This document shows, in pieces, positions 32,723-42,037 of a DNA stretch of 42,156 nt (position 1 is the first letter of the stretch; every line of letters begins with the position of its first letter). The stretch spans positions 1-42,156 of the forward strand of contig CANQLX010000008.1 in the NCBI GenBank assembly GCA_947624835.1, given 5' to 3'. A program made the translations under genes and the position numbers. The stretch is from an uncultured Clostridia bacterium. Its GTDB lineage: Bacteria > Bacillota > Clostridia > Oscillospirales > Acutalibacteraceae. The notes below the pieces were generated by a model, which saw only the letters and a program-made list of their open reading frames with translations, was not told the DNA's origin and searched no databases.

Positions 32723-34135
32723 ATGTCTGAATTACACGATGAATGTGGTGTTTTCGGAATTTATAATAATAACGATGAAATGAATATCGTTGAGGAAACC
32801 TATCTTGCAATGTACACTTTACAGCACAGAGGACAGGTAGGTGCAGGTATAGCCGTAAATAATAACGGCAATATGGTATATCATAAGGATTTTGGAATGA
32901 TACCCGAAGCACTTCCCGAAACCGAAGTCAGTCGCCTCGGAAACGGAAATATAGCCCTCGGTCATGTAAAATATTCGTCCGGGGAGGCAGTGGATCACCA
33001 GAACCTTGCACCACTTGTTATGAGATACATAAAGGGACAGCTTGCACTTTGTATGAACGGAGCACTTACCAATTATCAAGTGCTGAGAGATGACCTCAAT
33101 CAGGGTGCGGCAATATTCCAGTCAAACGGTGATACAGAGATTGTGGCATACCTTATAGCAAGGGCAAGACTCAATGCCGAAACCATAGAGGAAGCAGTAC
33201 AAAAAGCGGTTGCTCAGCTTAGGGGTGCATATGCAATAGTAATGATGTCGCCGAGCAAGCTTATCGGTGTGCGTGACCCCCTCGGAGTACGTCCGCTGTG
33301 CGTGGGAAAGCTCGGAGAAAACTATGTTATAGCATCGGAATCGTGCGTGTTTGAAAGCATGGGCGGAGAATTTATAAGAGATGTCGAACCCGGAGAAATG
33401 ATTGTTATTGACAGTGAAGGTTTTCACAGCTATAAGGGAAAAAAAGCAGAAAAAACAGCACTATGCCTGTTTGAATATGTGTATTTTTCACGTCCCGACA
33501 GCGTGGTAGACGGTGTATCAGTGGCAATGGCAAGACAAAGAGCAGGTATGCTCCTTGCAAAGCAGCACCCTGTTGATGCGGATATAGTTTTCGGTGTACC
33601 CGATTGCGGTATAGAATCGGCAATAGGCTATTCTATGGAATCAGGAATAAGATATTCAACAGGCCTTGTTAAAAATAAATATATAGGTCGGGCATTTAAT
33701 AACAGAAAAAACAATTCCGAATATCTTATGCGTATTAAGCTCAATGCCCTGAAATATAATATAGACGGCAAAAGGGTTATCGTGATTGACGACTCAATGC
33801 TTAAGGGTATCACAAGCAAGCATATTGTGGATCTTTTGAAGCAGGCAGGAGCGAGCGAGGTACATATGAGAATTGCTTCACCGCTTTTTAAAAACCCTTG
33901 CTATCTTACAAGTGATACTACACCGAAAGAGGATCTTATTGCGGGTAAAAAAAGTGTTGAGGAAATATGCGAATATATCGGAGCGGATAGCCTCGGTTTT
34001 CTTTCGGCGGAAAGTCTTTCTGAAATTGCAGAGGGCTGCAGGCTCGGTTTCTGTGATGCCTGTTTCACGGGAAATTATCCTGTTGACGTATCAAATACAT
34101 CAAGAAGAGATAAATATTCTCAGAAGATAAAATAA
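32723..34135 (+). CDS. purF: Amidophosphoribosyltransferase PurF
   Basis: PurF makes phosphoribosylamine from PRPP and glutamine, the committed step of purine synthesis. The 470-residue protein starts MSELHDEC, where cutting after the seventh residue would free the catalytic cysteine (CGVFGIYN), as in the Bacillus-type enzyme. LQHRGQVGAG, CMNGAL, the PRPP loop VIVIDDSM, and cysteines in SPLFKNPC and GFCDAC (ligands of the 4Fe-4S cluster in the Bacillus type) are all visible. AAGGAG lies 8 bp before the ATG. It is normally feedback-inhibited by purine nucleotides. Confidence 0.95.
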   Translation: MSELHDECGVFGIYNNNDEMNIVEETYLAMYTLQHRGQVGAGIAVNNNGNMVYHKDFGMIPEALPETEVSRLGNGNIALGHVKYSSGEAVDHQNLAPLVMRYIKGQLALCMNGALTNYQVLRDDLNQGAAIFQSNGDTEIVAYLIARARLNAETIEEAVQKAVAQLRGAYAIVMMSPSKLIGVRDPLGVRPLCVGKLGENYVIASESCVFESMGGEFIRDVEPGEMIVIDSEGFHSYKGKKAEKTALCLFEYVYFSRPDSVVDGVSVAMARQRAGMLLAKQHPVDADIVFGVPDCGIESAIGYSMESGIRYSTGLVKNKYIGRAFNNRKNNSEYLMRIKLNALKYNIDGKRVIVIDDSMLKGITSKHIVDLLKQAGASEVHMRIASPLFKNPCYLTSDTTPKEDLIAGKKSVEEICEYIGADSLGFLSAESLSEIAEGCRLGFCDACFTGNYPVDVSNTSRRDKYSQKIK

Positions 34136-34140
34136 AAAAT

Positions 34141-34156
34141 ACGGCTGAGCCGTTTT
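34141..34156 (+). terminator. Small intercistronic hairpin between purF and purM
   Basis: ACGGCT (34141-34146), a one-base centre, AGCCGT (34148-34153), then TTT. The 6-bp stem is short, so at most it gives partial termination or processing. The ribosome site of purM starts two bases later. Confidence 0.3.
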
Positions 34157-34168
34157 GGAGGTATAATA

Positions 34169-35203
34169 ATGAAAAGCTTCAGTGACAGCTATAAGGCAGC
34201 GGGTGTTGATGTAACAGCCGGTTACAAATCAGTAGAGCTTATGAAGGAATATGTTGCAAGAACAATGACAAAAGGAGTTCTTTCCGGCATAGGCGGCTTC
34301 GGCGGTCTGTTTGAAATTGACACGGCAGGAATGGAGCATCCTGTGCTTGTTTCGGGTACGGACGGTGTAGGAACAAAACTGAAGGTAGCAATGCTTCTTG
34401 ATAAGCATGATACAATAGGAATAGATTGTGTTGCTATGTGTGTGAACGATATAATCTGCTGCGGTGCAAAACCACAGTTTTTCCTCGATTATATTGCAAT
34501 AGGCAAGAACTATCCCGAAAAAGTTGCAAAAATAGTATCGGGTGTGGCAGAGGGTTGCGTACAGAGCGGCTGTGCCCTTGTGGGAGGAGAAACTGCCGAG
34601 CATCCCGGAATGATGCCCGAGGACGAATACGACCTTGCAGGATTTTCGGTAGGTGTCGTGGATAAGTCTAAAATACTCGATCCGTCAACACAAAAGTCGG
34701 GAGATGTTATGATAGGCATAAAATCGAGCGGAGTACATTCAAACGGATTTTCACTTGTACGAAAAGTATTTGATATAAATGAGAAAAATGTAGGAAAATA
34801 CTATGATGAACTTGGTTCAACACTCGGTGAAACACTCCTTACTCCTACAAGAATCTATGTCAAGGCAATTCTTTCACTTCTTGACAGCGTTAAGGTAAAG
34901 TCAATTTCCCATATTACAGGCGGAGGATTTTATGAGAATATTCCCCGTTCACTTCCGAGCGGTATCTCGGCTAAAATTCAGCGTAAGAATGTACAGGTAC
35001 TTCCGATATTTGACCTTATCGCAAAGACGGGAAATATTCCGGAACGTGATATGTTCAATACTTTCAATATGGGTGTCGGCATGACTGTTGTTGTTGATTC
35101 TTCGGAGGCAGACAAGTCTATTGAGGTACTCAAGGCAGCCGGAGAGGACGCATATGTTCTCGGTGAGCTTGTTGAAAGCGATGAGGGTGTAATAATTGAA
35201 TAA
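34169..35203 (+). CDS. purM: Phosphoribosylformylglycinamidine cyclo-ligase PurM
   Basis: PurM closes the imidazole ring of FGAM with ATP to give AIR, the fifth step. The 344-residue protein is typical, with [20 protein letters not shown] near the start, [26 protein letters not shown], and the [11 protein letters not shown] loop near 139. GGAGG lies 9 bp before the ATG. The last 8 bases overlap the next gene, which codes for an iron-sulphur flavodoxin protein rather than a purine enzyme. purL is not nearby. Confidence 0.95.
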   Translation: MKSFSDSYKAAGVDVTAGYKSVELMKEYVARTMTKGVLSGIGGFGGLFEIDTAGMEHPVLVSGTDGVGTKLKVAMLLDKHDTIGIDCVAMCVNDIICCGAKPQFFLDYIAIGKNYPEKVAKIVSGVAEGCVQSGCALVGGETAEHPGMMPEDEYDLAGFSVGVVDKSKILDPSTQKSGDVMIGIKSSGVHSNGFSLVRKVFDINEKNVGKYYDELGSTLGETLLTPTRIYVKAILSLLDSVKVKSISHITGGGFYENIPRSLPSGISAKIQRKNVQVLPIFDLIAKTGNIPERDMFNTFNMGVGMTVVVDSSEADKSIEVLKAAGEDAYVLGELVESDEGVIIE

Positions 35204-35972
35204 TACAGATACTGTCGGTATATATTTCAGCGGTACGGGAAATACAAAATTCTGCTTGGAAAGGTTTATGGCTGCGTGTAAATTCAGCGAAGATATTTAT
35301 TCCATAGAAATGCCGGAGTCGGCAGAGCAGATAAAAAGGCACAAGTTTATTGTTTTTGCATATCCGGTTTATTACAGCAATCTGCCGAAAATAGTCCGTG
35401 ATTACATTACGGCAAATAAGGAGATTTTCAGAAATAAGGAAATTTATATTATTTCCACAATGGGGTTATTTAGCGGTGACGGTACCGGCTGTTCGGCACG
35501 TCTTTTCAAAAAATACGGTGCAAATATAATGGGCGGACTTCATATAAAAATGCCCGATTGTATCGGAGATGTAAAAGCACTTAAAAAGTCACTTGAACAA
35601 AACAAGGAAATTGTTAAGACGGCAGAATTAAAAATTTCGGAAGCAACGGAAAAACTGCTGCATGGTAAACCTGATAAAGAGGGATTGGGAATTTTTTATC
35701 ATATTGCCGGGCTTTTCGGGCAGAGGTTATATTTTCCGAATAAAACAAAAAATTACACCGATAAACTTAAAATAGATCATTCAAAATGTATAGGGTGCGG
35801 TAAGTGTGTTAAGATTTGTCCAATGCACAATATTGACATACTGAATAATAGAGCTGTACCAAAGGGTAAATGTACTATGTGTTACCGCTGTATAAACAGT
35901 TGTCCGAGGCAGGCTGTAACATTAATTGGTAAAGAAGTTATTGAACAGCCGTTGATTGAAAAGTATTTGTAG
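35196..35972 (+). CDS. Flavodoxin-ferredoxin fusion protein (EFR1 type)
   Basis: A 258-residue protein with a flavodoxin-like N-terminal half ([12 protein letters not shown], 9-20, as the FMN loop) and two 4Fe-4S motifs in the C-terminal half: C198, C201, C204, C208 and C226, C229, C232, C236. This layout is called EFR1 in anaerobes and suggests electron transfer from FMN to iron-sulphur clusters. The start is TTG at 35196, with GAGGGTG 6 bp upstream, and overlaps purM by 8 bp. Its place inside a purine operon, before purN, is unexpected; no obvious redox step exists in this part of the pathway. Confidence 0.85.
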   Translation: MNNTDTVGIYFSGTGNTKFCLERFMAACKFSEDIYSIEMPESAEQIKRHKFIVFAYPVYYSNLPKIVRDYITANKEIFRNKEIYIISTMGLFSGDGTGCSARLFKKYGANIMGGLHIKMPDCIGDVKALKKSLEQNKEIVKTAELKISEATEKLLHGKPDKEGLGIFYHIAGLFGQRLYFPNKTKNYTDKLKIDHSKCIGCGKCVKICPMHNIDILNNRAVPKGKCTMCYRCINSCPRQAVTLIGKEVIEQPLIEKYL

Positions 35973-36003
35973 TATCGGTATAATTACAGAAAGGAAGCGG
36001 CTT

Positions 36004-36627
36004 ATGAAAAATATAGTTGTGCTTGTATCGGGCGGCGGAACAAATTTGCAGGCACTTATAGATGCGGAAAAAAGCGGAATTATTACAAACGGTAAAATTA
36101 CCTGCGTTATTTCCTCAAAGCCCGATGTATATGCACTTGAAAGAGCAAAAAACAACGGTATAAAGACTCGTGTGCTTGCAAGAAAGGATTACGGGGATAT
36201 CGCTTCATACAGCAAGGCAATGCTTGACGCTCTTAATGAGGAAAAGGCGGATCTGGTGGTATATGCCGGATTTATGACTATACTTGATGAGCAGATCGTA
36301 AGGGCATATCCCAATAAGATGATGAATGTACATCCTGCGCTTATTCCGTCATTTTGCGGAAAGGGCTACTACGGACTGCGTGTACATGAGGAAGCACTGA
36401 AAAAGGGCGTTAAGCTAACGGGTGCAACCGTTCATTTTGTGACGGAAGTATGTGACGGCGGCCCTATTATTCTTCAAAAGGCTGTTGAAGTTAAAGACGA
36501 CGATACGCCCGAAGTATTACAAAAAAGAGTAATGGAACAGGCGGAATGGAAAATACTTCCAAAGGCAGTTTCACTGTTTTGCAATGACAGACTCGAAGTG
36601 AAAAATAACAGGGTGTATATAAAATAA
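36004..36627 (+). CDS. purN: Phosphoribosylglycinamide formyltransferase PurN
   Basis: PurN moves a formyl group from 10-formyl-tetrahydrofolate to GAR. The 207-residue protein has the N-terminal LVSGGGTNLQAL loop (7-18), the catalytic N108 and H110 in NVHPALIPSF, and D151 (CDGGPI), in line with the E. coli enzyme. ATG 36004 follows AAGGAAG at 6 bp; the frame's earlier start (35956) lies in the preceding gene. The enzyme uses folate, so it needs the C1 pathway encoded elsewhere. Confidence 0.94.
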   Translation: MKNIVVLVSGGGTNLQALIDAEKSGIITNGKITCVISSKPDVYALERAKNNGIKTRVLARKDYGDIASYSKAMLDALNEEKADLVVYAGFMTILDEQIVRAYPNKMMNVHPALIPSFCGKGYYGLRVHEEALKKGVKLTGATVHFVTEVCDGGPIILQKAVEVKDDDTPEVLQKRVMEQAEWKILPKAVSLFCNDRLEVKNNRVYIK

Positions 36628-36652
36628 TAAAAAAAATGAAAGGATTATTGAT

Positions 36653-37360
36653 ATGACAGATTTGGTAAAAGAAATTTCTTCAACAACATATCCCGGCAGG
36701 GGTATAATTATCGGTAAAAGTGCTGACGGAAAAAAGGCTGTAATAGGTTACTTCATTATGGGCAGAAGTGAAAACAGCCGTAACCGTATTTTTGTTTCCG
36801 AGGGAAAGGATCTTAAAACTCAAGCATTCGATCCTGCAAAACTTGTTGATCCGTCACTTGTTATCTATGCACCGGTTCGCACACTTGAAAATGCAGCAAT
36901 AGTAACAAACGGAGATCAGACGGATACAATAAGAAATTTTATGCTTGAGGGAAAAACCTTTGAGGAGGCACTCCGCACACGCACGTTTGAACCCGATCCG
37001 CCGAATTTCACACCACGTATTTCCGGTATAGTTGAACTTGCGAACGGAGATTTTTCCTATAAGTTGTCTATATTAAAAAGCAGCGAGGGCAGAGAACAGT
37101 CGGCATTACGCTTTTTCTATGAATATGCTCAGCCGATAGCCGGAGAGGGACATTTTATACATACATATAAATGTGACGGAAATCCTATTCCCTCATTCGA
37201 GGGCGAACCCACACTTATTAATATAAGCGGTGATATAGACAAATTTACAAATGATGTCTGGAACGCTCTTGACGAGGATAATAAGGTATCTCTTTATACA
37301 AGATTTATAGATATTACCACAGGCGAATATGAGGATAGAATTGTAAATAAAAACAAATAA
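36653..37360 (+). CDS. purO: PurO-type IMP cyclohydrolase
   Basis: A 235-residue protein resembling the archaeal-type IMP cyclohydrolase PurO, which closes the last ring from FAICAR to IMP. The N-terminal YPGRGIIIGKSADGKKAVIG and SRNRIF runs and the middle EPDPPNFTPRISG are characteristic of the family. It does not resemble the PurH N-terminal domain. Next to it lies the lone AICAR transformylase, so the two proteins replace bifunctional PurH. AAAGGA precedes the ATG. Annotation as PurO is by remembered family features and not by search. Confidence 0.82.
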   Translation: MTDLVKEISSTTYPGRGIIIGKSADGKKAVIGYFIMGRSENSRNRIFVSEGKDLKTQAFDPAKLVDPSLVIYAPVRTLENAAIVTNGDQTDTIRNFMLEGKTFEEALRTRTFEPDPPNFTPRISGIVELANGDFSYKLSILKSSEGREQSALRFFYEYAQPIAGEGHFIHTYKCDGNPIPSFEGEPTLINISGDIDKFTNDVWNALDEDNKVSLYTRFIDITTGEYEDRIVNKNK

Positions 37361-37383
37361 TAATAAAAAAGGGGATAGTACAA

Positions 37384-38562
37384 ATGGCAAACGAAATTGA
37401 ATTGAAATACGGCTGTAACCCTAATCAGAAGCCGTCAAGAATTTATATGCAGGACGGTTCGGAACTTCCCGTTACGGTGCTTAACGGTAAACCGGGTTAT
37501 ATAAATTTTCTTGATGCATTCAATAGCTGGCAGCTTGTTTCCGAACTTAAGGCTGCAACGGGACTTCCGTCCGCCGCTTCATTCAAGCACGTAAGTCCTG
37601 CCGGTGCAGCAGCAGCAACAGAACTTTCCGATACTCTGAAGAAAATCTATTTTGTCGATGATTTAGAGCTTTCTCCGATTGCAAGCGCATATGCAAAAGC
37701 AAGAGGTGCGGACAGAATGTCATCATATGGAGATTGGGCAGCACTTTCCGATACCTGCGACAAACAGACTGCACTTCTGCTTAAAAGAGAGGTTTCAGAC
37801 GGAATTATAGCTCCCGATTATACAGATGAGGCACTTGAAATACTCAAGTCAAAGCGTAGGGGAACGTACAATATTGTTAAGATAGATCCTTCATATGTTC
37901 CGGCAGAAATCGAGAATAAGCAGGTTTACGGAATTAATTTTGAGCAGGGCAGAAATAACCTCAAAATAGATGAGGATATGCTCAAAAATATAGTAACAGA
38001 AAATAAGGAGCTTACGGAAGAGGCTAAGCGTGACCTTATAATTGCCCTTATTACACTTAAATATACACAGTCAAATTCAGTCTGCTATGCAAAGGACGGA
38101 CAGGCAATCGGTGTTGGTGCAGGACAGCAGTCAAGAATACACTGCACACGTCTTGCAGGAAATAAGGCTGATATATGGTATCTTCGTCAGTGTCCAAAGG
38201 TTCTTGCACTTCCTTTCAGAGAGGATATACGCAGACCCGACCGTGATAATACAATAGATGTTTATATTTCGGATGATTATGAGGACGTTCTCGCTGACGG
38301 TGTATGGGAGCAGTTCTTTACAACAAAGCCCGAACCGCTTACCCGTGAGGAAAAGAAACAGTGGCTTTCAACATTTAGCGGAGTTTCTCTCGGCTCTGAT
38401 GCTTTCTTCCCGTTCGGTGACAATATTGAAAGAGCAAAGAGAAGCGGTGTGCAGTATATAGCACAGCCGGGCGGTTCTATCCGTGACGACAATGTTATTG
38501 AGACCTGCAATAAATACGGAATGACAATGGCGTTTACCGGCATTCGTCTTTTCCACCATTAA
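37384..38562 (+). CDS. purV: Stand-alone AICAR transformylase (PurH C-terminal-domain type)
   Basis: A 392-residue protein that matches the AICAR transformylase half of PurH: LKYGCNPNQKPSRIY at the start, FKHVSPAGAAAA near 67 with the catalytic His-containing KHVSPAG, YTQSNSVCYAKDGQAIGVGAGQQSR near 227, and the SDAFFPFGDNIE segment near 339. The IMP cyclohydrolase (MGS-like) half of PurH is absent; PurO upstream supplies it. Such free forms are called PurV in some literature. AAAGGGGAT precedes the ATG. It transfers the formyl group from 10-formyl-THF in the ninth step. Confidence 0.88.
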   Translation: MANEIELKYGCNPNQKPSRIYMQDGSELPVTVLNGKPGYINFLDAFNSWQLVSELKAATGLPSAASFKHVSPAGAAAATELSDTLKKIYFVDDLELSPIASAYAKARGADRMSSYGDWAALSDTCDKQTALLLKREVSDGIIAPDYTDEALEILKSKRRGTYNIVKIDPSYVPAEIENKQVYGINFEQGRNNLKIDEDMLKNIVTENKELTEEAKRDLIIALITLKYTQSNSVCYAKDGQAIGVGAGQQSRIHCTRLAGNKADIWYLRQCPKVLALPFREDIRRPDRDNTIDVYISDDYEDVLADGVWEQFFTTKPEPLTREEKKQWLSTFSGVSLGSDAFFPFGDNIERAKRSGVQYIAQPGGSIRDDNVIETCNKYGMTMAFTGIRLFHH

Positions 38563-38575
38563 TGGAGGTATTGAT

Positions 38576-39862
38576 ATGAAAATATTGGTAGTAGGAAGCG
38601 GAGGAAGAGAACATACCATAATCCGTAAGCTCAAGGAAAGCCCAAAGGTAGACAAAATTTATGCCGCACCCGGCAACGGAGGTATTTCACGTGATGCGGA
38701 GTGCGTTAATATCGGTGCTATGGATAAAGAGGGTATTGCAAAATTTGCAAAGGAAAATGCGATCGATATAGTTTTCGTAGCACCTGATGATCCGCTTGCA
38801 GACGGTATGGTAGATACTCTGACAGAAAACGGCATACGTGCTTTTGGTCCGTGTGCTAATGCGGCTGTAATAGAAAGCAGTAAGGTATTTTCAAAGAACC
38901 TTATGAAAAAATACAATATCCCCACGGCGGAATACGAAGTTTTTGACGACCCGACTAAGGCTATGGAGTATATTGAGAAAAAGGGGAAATACCCCGTTGT
39001 TGTAAAGGCTGACGGTCTTGCACTCGGAAAGGGAGTTATTATAGCTCAAAATCACGATGAAGCAAGGGCGGCTCTCAAAGAAATAATGGAGGATAAAAAA
39101 TTCGGCAAATCGGGTAATAATGTTGTGGTCGAGGAGTTTCTTACAGGTCCGGAGGTTTCCGTTCTTGCATTCACAGACGGAAAAACGCTAAAGCCTATGG
39201 TATCCTCAAAGGATCATAAGAGAGCCTACGACAATGACGAGGGTCTGAACACGGGCGGTATGGGTACAATAAGTCCAAATCCGTATTATACCGATGAGAT
39301 TGCGGAAATATGCAGAAAAACCATATTTGAACCGACCGTTGCAGCTATGAACAGCGAAAACCGTACATTTAAGGGTTGTCTGTACTTCGGACTGATGATC
39401 ACTCCCGATGGCCCAAAGGTTATTGAATATAACGCACGTTTTGGTGACCCTGAGGCACAGGTCGTATTGCCGAGGCTCAAGACCGATTTTGTTGATATTA
39501 TTGAAGCAGTTATTGACGGCAGACTTGATGAAATTAACATTGAATGGTCTGAGGAAGCCACAGCTTGTGTCGTTATGGCATCGGGAGGATATCCGCTTGC
39601 ATATAAAAAAGGCATTGAGATTAAAGGACTTGACGATAACGGACAGGTTGACGGAGCAGTTGTCTATCATGCCGGAACAAAATACGAAAACGGAAAATTT
39701 TACACAAACGGCGGTCGAGTTATAGGTATAACCGCAAGCGGAAAAACACTTGACGAGGCACTGAATAAGGCATATGCCGCAGTACAAAGGATATCCTTTG
39801 AAAATGCACATTATCGCAAGGACATAGGACGGCAGCACCGAGCCGTTGCACCAAATTCGTAA
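38576..39862 (+). CDS. purD: Phosphoribosylamine-glycine ligase PurD
   Basis: PurD joins phosphoribosylamine and glycine with ATP, giving GAR. The 428-residue ATP-grasp protein shows the N-terminal VVGSGGREHTI loop, VVKADGLALGKGV near 142, the signature RFGDPEAQ near 288, and the GGRVIGITASGKTLDEA C-terminus. It begins 13 bp after the transformylase with TGGAGG as ribosome site. It is the last gene of the purine operon; no classical terminator with T-tract follows. The C-terminus runs slightly longer than usual (KDIGRQHRAVAPNS). Confidence 0.95.
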   Translation: MKILVVGSGGREHTIIRKLKESPKVDKIYAAPGNGGISRDAECVNIGAMDKEGIAKFAKENAIDIVFVAPDDPLADGMVDTLTENGIRAFGPCANAAVIESSKVFSKNLMKKYNIPTAEYEVFDDPTKAMEYIEKKGKYPVVVKADGLALGKGVIIAQNHDEARAALKEIMEDKKFGKSGNNVVVEEFLTGPEVSVLAFTDGKTLKPMVSSKDHKRAYDNDEGLNTGGMGTISPNPYYTDEIAEICRKTIFEPTVAAMNSENRTFKGCLYFGLMITPDGPKVIEYNARFGDPEAQVVLPRLKTDFVDIIEAVIDGRLDEINIEWSEEATACVVMASGGYPLAYKKGIEIKGLDDNGQVDGAVVYHAGTKYENGKFYTNGGRVIGITASGKTLDEALNKAYAAVQRISFENAHYRKDIGRQHRAVAPNS

Positions 39863-39894
39863 TTACTTTGTTCAGGTCAATTAATTTACTTGGA

Positions 39895-39990
39895 GCAACA
39901 AGCAATAAGTTTTTTATATAAATTATGGTCGAGCAATACGGCAGCTCGACCATAAGCCTGCTAAGGGCAACAAACAATAAGTTTTTCATA
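39895..39990. repeat. Direct repeat with an intervening 12-bp hairpin after purD
   Basis: GCAACAA-CAATAAGTTTTT-ATA occurs at 39895-39918 and again at 39967-39990 (22 of 24 bases the same), 72 bp apart. Between them is a perfect 12-bp stem (39923-39934 and 39944-39955) with a nine-base loop. After the second copy a degraded form of the hairpin seems to follow, so this may be a tandem duplication of one repeat unit. There is no gene. Confidence 0.6.
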
Positions 39991-40073
39991 CAAGCCTGCA
40001 TGGAATAATGCGGTAGTTTAACTGTAAGTTCAATGAAAAATTCAAGTTATTAATTTTGTCATTTCAGATTGTG

Positions 40074-40095
40074 GAAAGCCTCGCAAGAGGCTTTC
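40074..40095. terminator. Perfect stem with a GCAA loop after purD
   Basis: A 9-bp stem (40074-40082 and 40087-40095) closes a GCAA tetraloop, a very stable hairpin. There is no T-tract on either side, so termination is uncertain; it could stabilise the 3' end of the purine transcript or be part of the repeat-rich spacer. Confidence 0.4.
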
Positions 40096-40164
40096 ATGAT
40101 ACTGCACATATGCACACCGACAGGCAAACTGCCGCTGCGTGAATATACTTGATATCAATTATTT

Positions 40165-40216
40165 GTAGCGAGCAAAGCGAGCGGATATGCGAACATACCC
40201 GCAGGGGTACCCCCGC
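40165..40216. repeat. Repeat-like GC-rich spacer next to gpsA
   Basis: Contains GCGAGCAAAGCGAGC (a 6-base direct repeat around AAA) and the palindrome GGGGTACCCC. The composition is unlike the surrounding genes and resembles the dispersed intergenic repeats seen in related genomes. No coding frame is supported. Confidence 0.4.
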
Positions 40217-40219
40217 CCG

Positions 40220-41179
40220 CTAAAATTCGGGTTTTATGGTTCTTAGGAATAGATCGGTTAGGACTCTTTCGGCGGAAATTTTGCCGGATATTACATCGTT
40301 TACGCCGGTACATATGGGAAGATCTACATTGTACTTGGAAGCAAGGAGTACAAGAGCTTTGGTTGTGTCAACACCTTCGGCAAGTAAACCGTACTTTTCA
40401 CCCTTGACAAACTTCTCGCCAAAACAACGGTTATGACTGTACTTTGAAAAAAGAGTAGCTTCATAATCACCGAGATGACATAGACCGTATGCCGAAAGCT
40501 CGTTTCCACCCATGGCTTTGATGAGCCTGGAAATCTCCCTTGTACCCCTTGACATTAGTGCACCCTTGAGGGAGGAACGGTTTAGACCGTCAAGCATACC
40601 TGCCGCAATACCCATGGTGTTCTTTGATGCGGCTCCTATTTCACTTCCGATAAGATCCTGACCAACATAAAAACGGATAAGATCACTCGAAAACTCTTCA
40701 ATGAGCATGGACTTTAGATCCTCGTGACGTGAATCTATAACCATACAGTTGGGAATACCGTTACTGAAGTCCTGAGGATGACCGGGTCCTACCCATATGG
40801 CAACCTCGGTTTCGTCCGTTATGTATTCCTCAACAATTTGAGTAAGACGGCAGCCGGTGGATGCTTCAATGCCCTTCATACATAAAACTATTTTCTTGCC
40901 TTTGAGATCATATTTAATAAGCGACTGCATAAATGAACGCAAAGCCTGAGAGCTTATGGAAATTATAAGAACTTGGGCACCGTTTACGGCACGTTCGAGA
41001 TCGGAAGTTATATTTATGCTCTCTCTGAAACTGAGCATATTATTCTTCCTTGTATCCCTTAGCTCAATCAGCTGGGGAGCATCCTCAAGCCCCCATATCG
41101 TTACATTATGACCGATTTTATCAAGATACCAACCGATAAACGAACCCCATCTTCCACAGCCTAAAAGTGTTATGTTCAT
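40220..41179 (-). CDS. gpsA: Glycerol-3-phosphate dehydrogenase (NAD(P)+) GpsA
   Basis: GpsA reduces dihydroxyacetone phosphate to sn-glycerol 3-phosphate, the start of membrane lipid synthesis. The 319-residue protein has the N-terminal nucleotide loop GCGRWGSF (7-14), CMKGIE, the catalytic-lysine region AASKNTMGIAAGMLDG and the C-terminal GLLAEGVDTTKA. A GGGGGG ribosome site lies 8 bp before the ATG on the minus strand, with TATAAT (41214-41209) upstream but no clear -35. It is a single gene, convergent with purD. Some relatives place gpsA beside der and plsY; that context is missing here. Confidence 0.92.
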   Translation of the reverse strand: MNITLLGCGRWGSFIGWYLDKIGHNVTIWGLEDAPQLIELRDTRKNNMLSFRESINITSDLERAVNGAQVLIISISSQALRSFMQSLIKYDLKGKKIVLCMKGIEASTGCRLTQIVEEYITDETEVAIWVGPGHPQDFSNGIPNCMVIDSRHEDLKSMLIEEFSSDLIRFYVGQDLIGSEIGAASKNTMGIAAGMLDGLNRSSLKGALMSRGTREISRLIKAMGGNELSAYGLCHLGDYEATLFSKYSHNRCFGEKFVKGEKYGLLAEGVDTTKALVLLASKYNVDLPICTGVNDVISGKISAERVLTDLFLRTIKPEF

Positions 41180-41247
41180 ATCTTTAACCCCCCTATAATA
41201 ATTCTATGATTATAATAACATATATTGATATAAAAATCTATAACTAA

Positions 41248-41275
41248 ATAAAAAAGACAGGCTCAAACCTGTCTT
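41248..41275 (-). terminator. Terminator of the PAP2 phosphatase gene
   Basis: An 8-bp stem (41254-41261 and 41268-41275) with a six-base loop; read on the minus strand it is followed by a T-run. The stop codon of the phosphatase gene lies in the loop, so the hairpin overlaps the end of the coding region. Confidence 0.75.
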
Positions 41276-41808
41276 AATTTATTCATATCGTTATTCGTAA
41301 ATATGGGTTTTCCGATTTTGTATGATACTATTGCGGTAATTACACCGAAAATTATTCCGAAAATTACATCCGTAGGAAAATGAACATATAAATATAATCT
41401 TGAAACGGCAATAAGCAGAGCAAGAATATACATAAAAATTCCAAGCTTCCTGTTGTATATAAAGAATACAGTAGCCGTGCCGAACGCAAAGAATGTATGC
41501 CCGGAGGGAAAGGATGCATCTATTTCCGGAGATACAAGAAGCTGTACCGTGCTGTTAAGCTCGTACGGTCGTATACGGTTCACAACAGGCTTTATGATAA
41601 GATTACATATGATAAATCCGAGTATAAGATAAAAAGACAGGGATTTTCCGAAGCTGCGGTATTTTTCCGTCAGAAGTGCAATTACAGCTATTGCAATCCA
41701 TAAAGCTCCCGCTGCACCGAGCAGGGATACAAAGGGCATGACATAATCAAGCATATCCGAATGTAAATTATACCTTATATAATTCAAAATATAAAATTCC
41801 CAATCCAT
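41263..41808 (-). CDS. PAP2-family membrane phosphatase
   Basis: A 181-residue membrane protein with about five hydrophobic helices and the full three-part PAP2 motif: K73...RP81 (KPVVNRIRP), PSGH at 101-104, and SRLYLYVHFPTD at 136-147 with the catalytic histidine H143. Members remove phosphate from lipids such as phosphatidic acid or undecaprenyl pyrophosphate. The start is set at 41808 because GGAGG lies 7 bp before it; the frame extends 12 codons further but without a ribosome site. On the minus strand TGATATAAT (41892-41884) may be an extended -10. Confidence 0.87.
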   Translation of the reverse strand: MDWEFYILNYIRYNLHSDMLDYVMPFVSLLGAAGALWIAIAVIALLTEKYRSFGKSLSFYLILGFIICNLIIKPVVNRIRPYELNSTVQLLVSPEIDASFPSGHTFFAFGTATVFFIYNRKLGIFMYILALLIAVSRLYLYVHFPTDVIFGIIFGVITAIVSYKIGKPIFTNNDMNKLRQV

Positions 41809-42002
41809 AAAAAGTCCTCCAAGGGTGTGAAAGAGTAATTCCAAAACATAAACATAATACGTATATTTATACAGCCCACATAAATTATATCATATTTTCA
41901 TGGAAATAATTACTTTTATTTGCTATAAAATATAAATTTGGTAACAATCTATATATTAATATGTGTGAAATAATGTATTTATATTTATTTTTAAAAAAGA
42001 TA

Positions 42003-42031
42003 TTGATTTTTCGTCTTAAATATAGTATAAT
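42003..42031 (+). promoter_or_regulatory. Promoter of the SRP RNA gene
   Basis: TTGATT (42003-42008) and TATAAT (42026-42031) are exactly 17 bp apart. The RNA would start near 42038. Confidence 0.75.
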
Positions 42032-42037
42032 AGCTTT

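Noticed and set aside
39206..39838. Open frame of 210 codons on the minus strand, opposite purD
   Set aside because: purD is certain by motifs and spacing; the antisense frame has no recognised domain or ribosome site.
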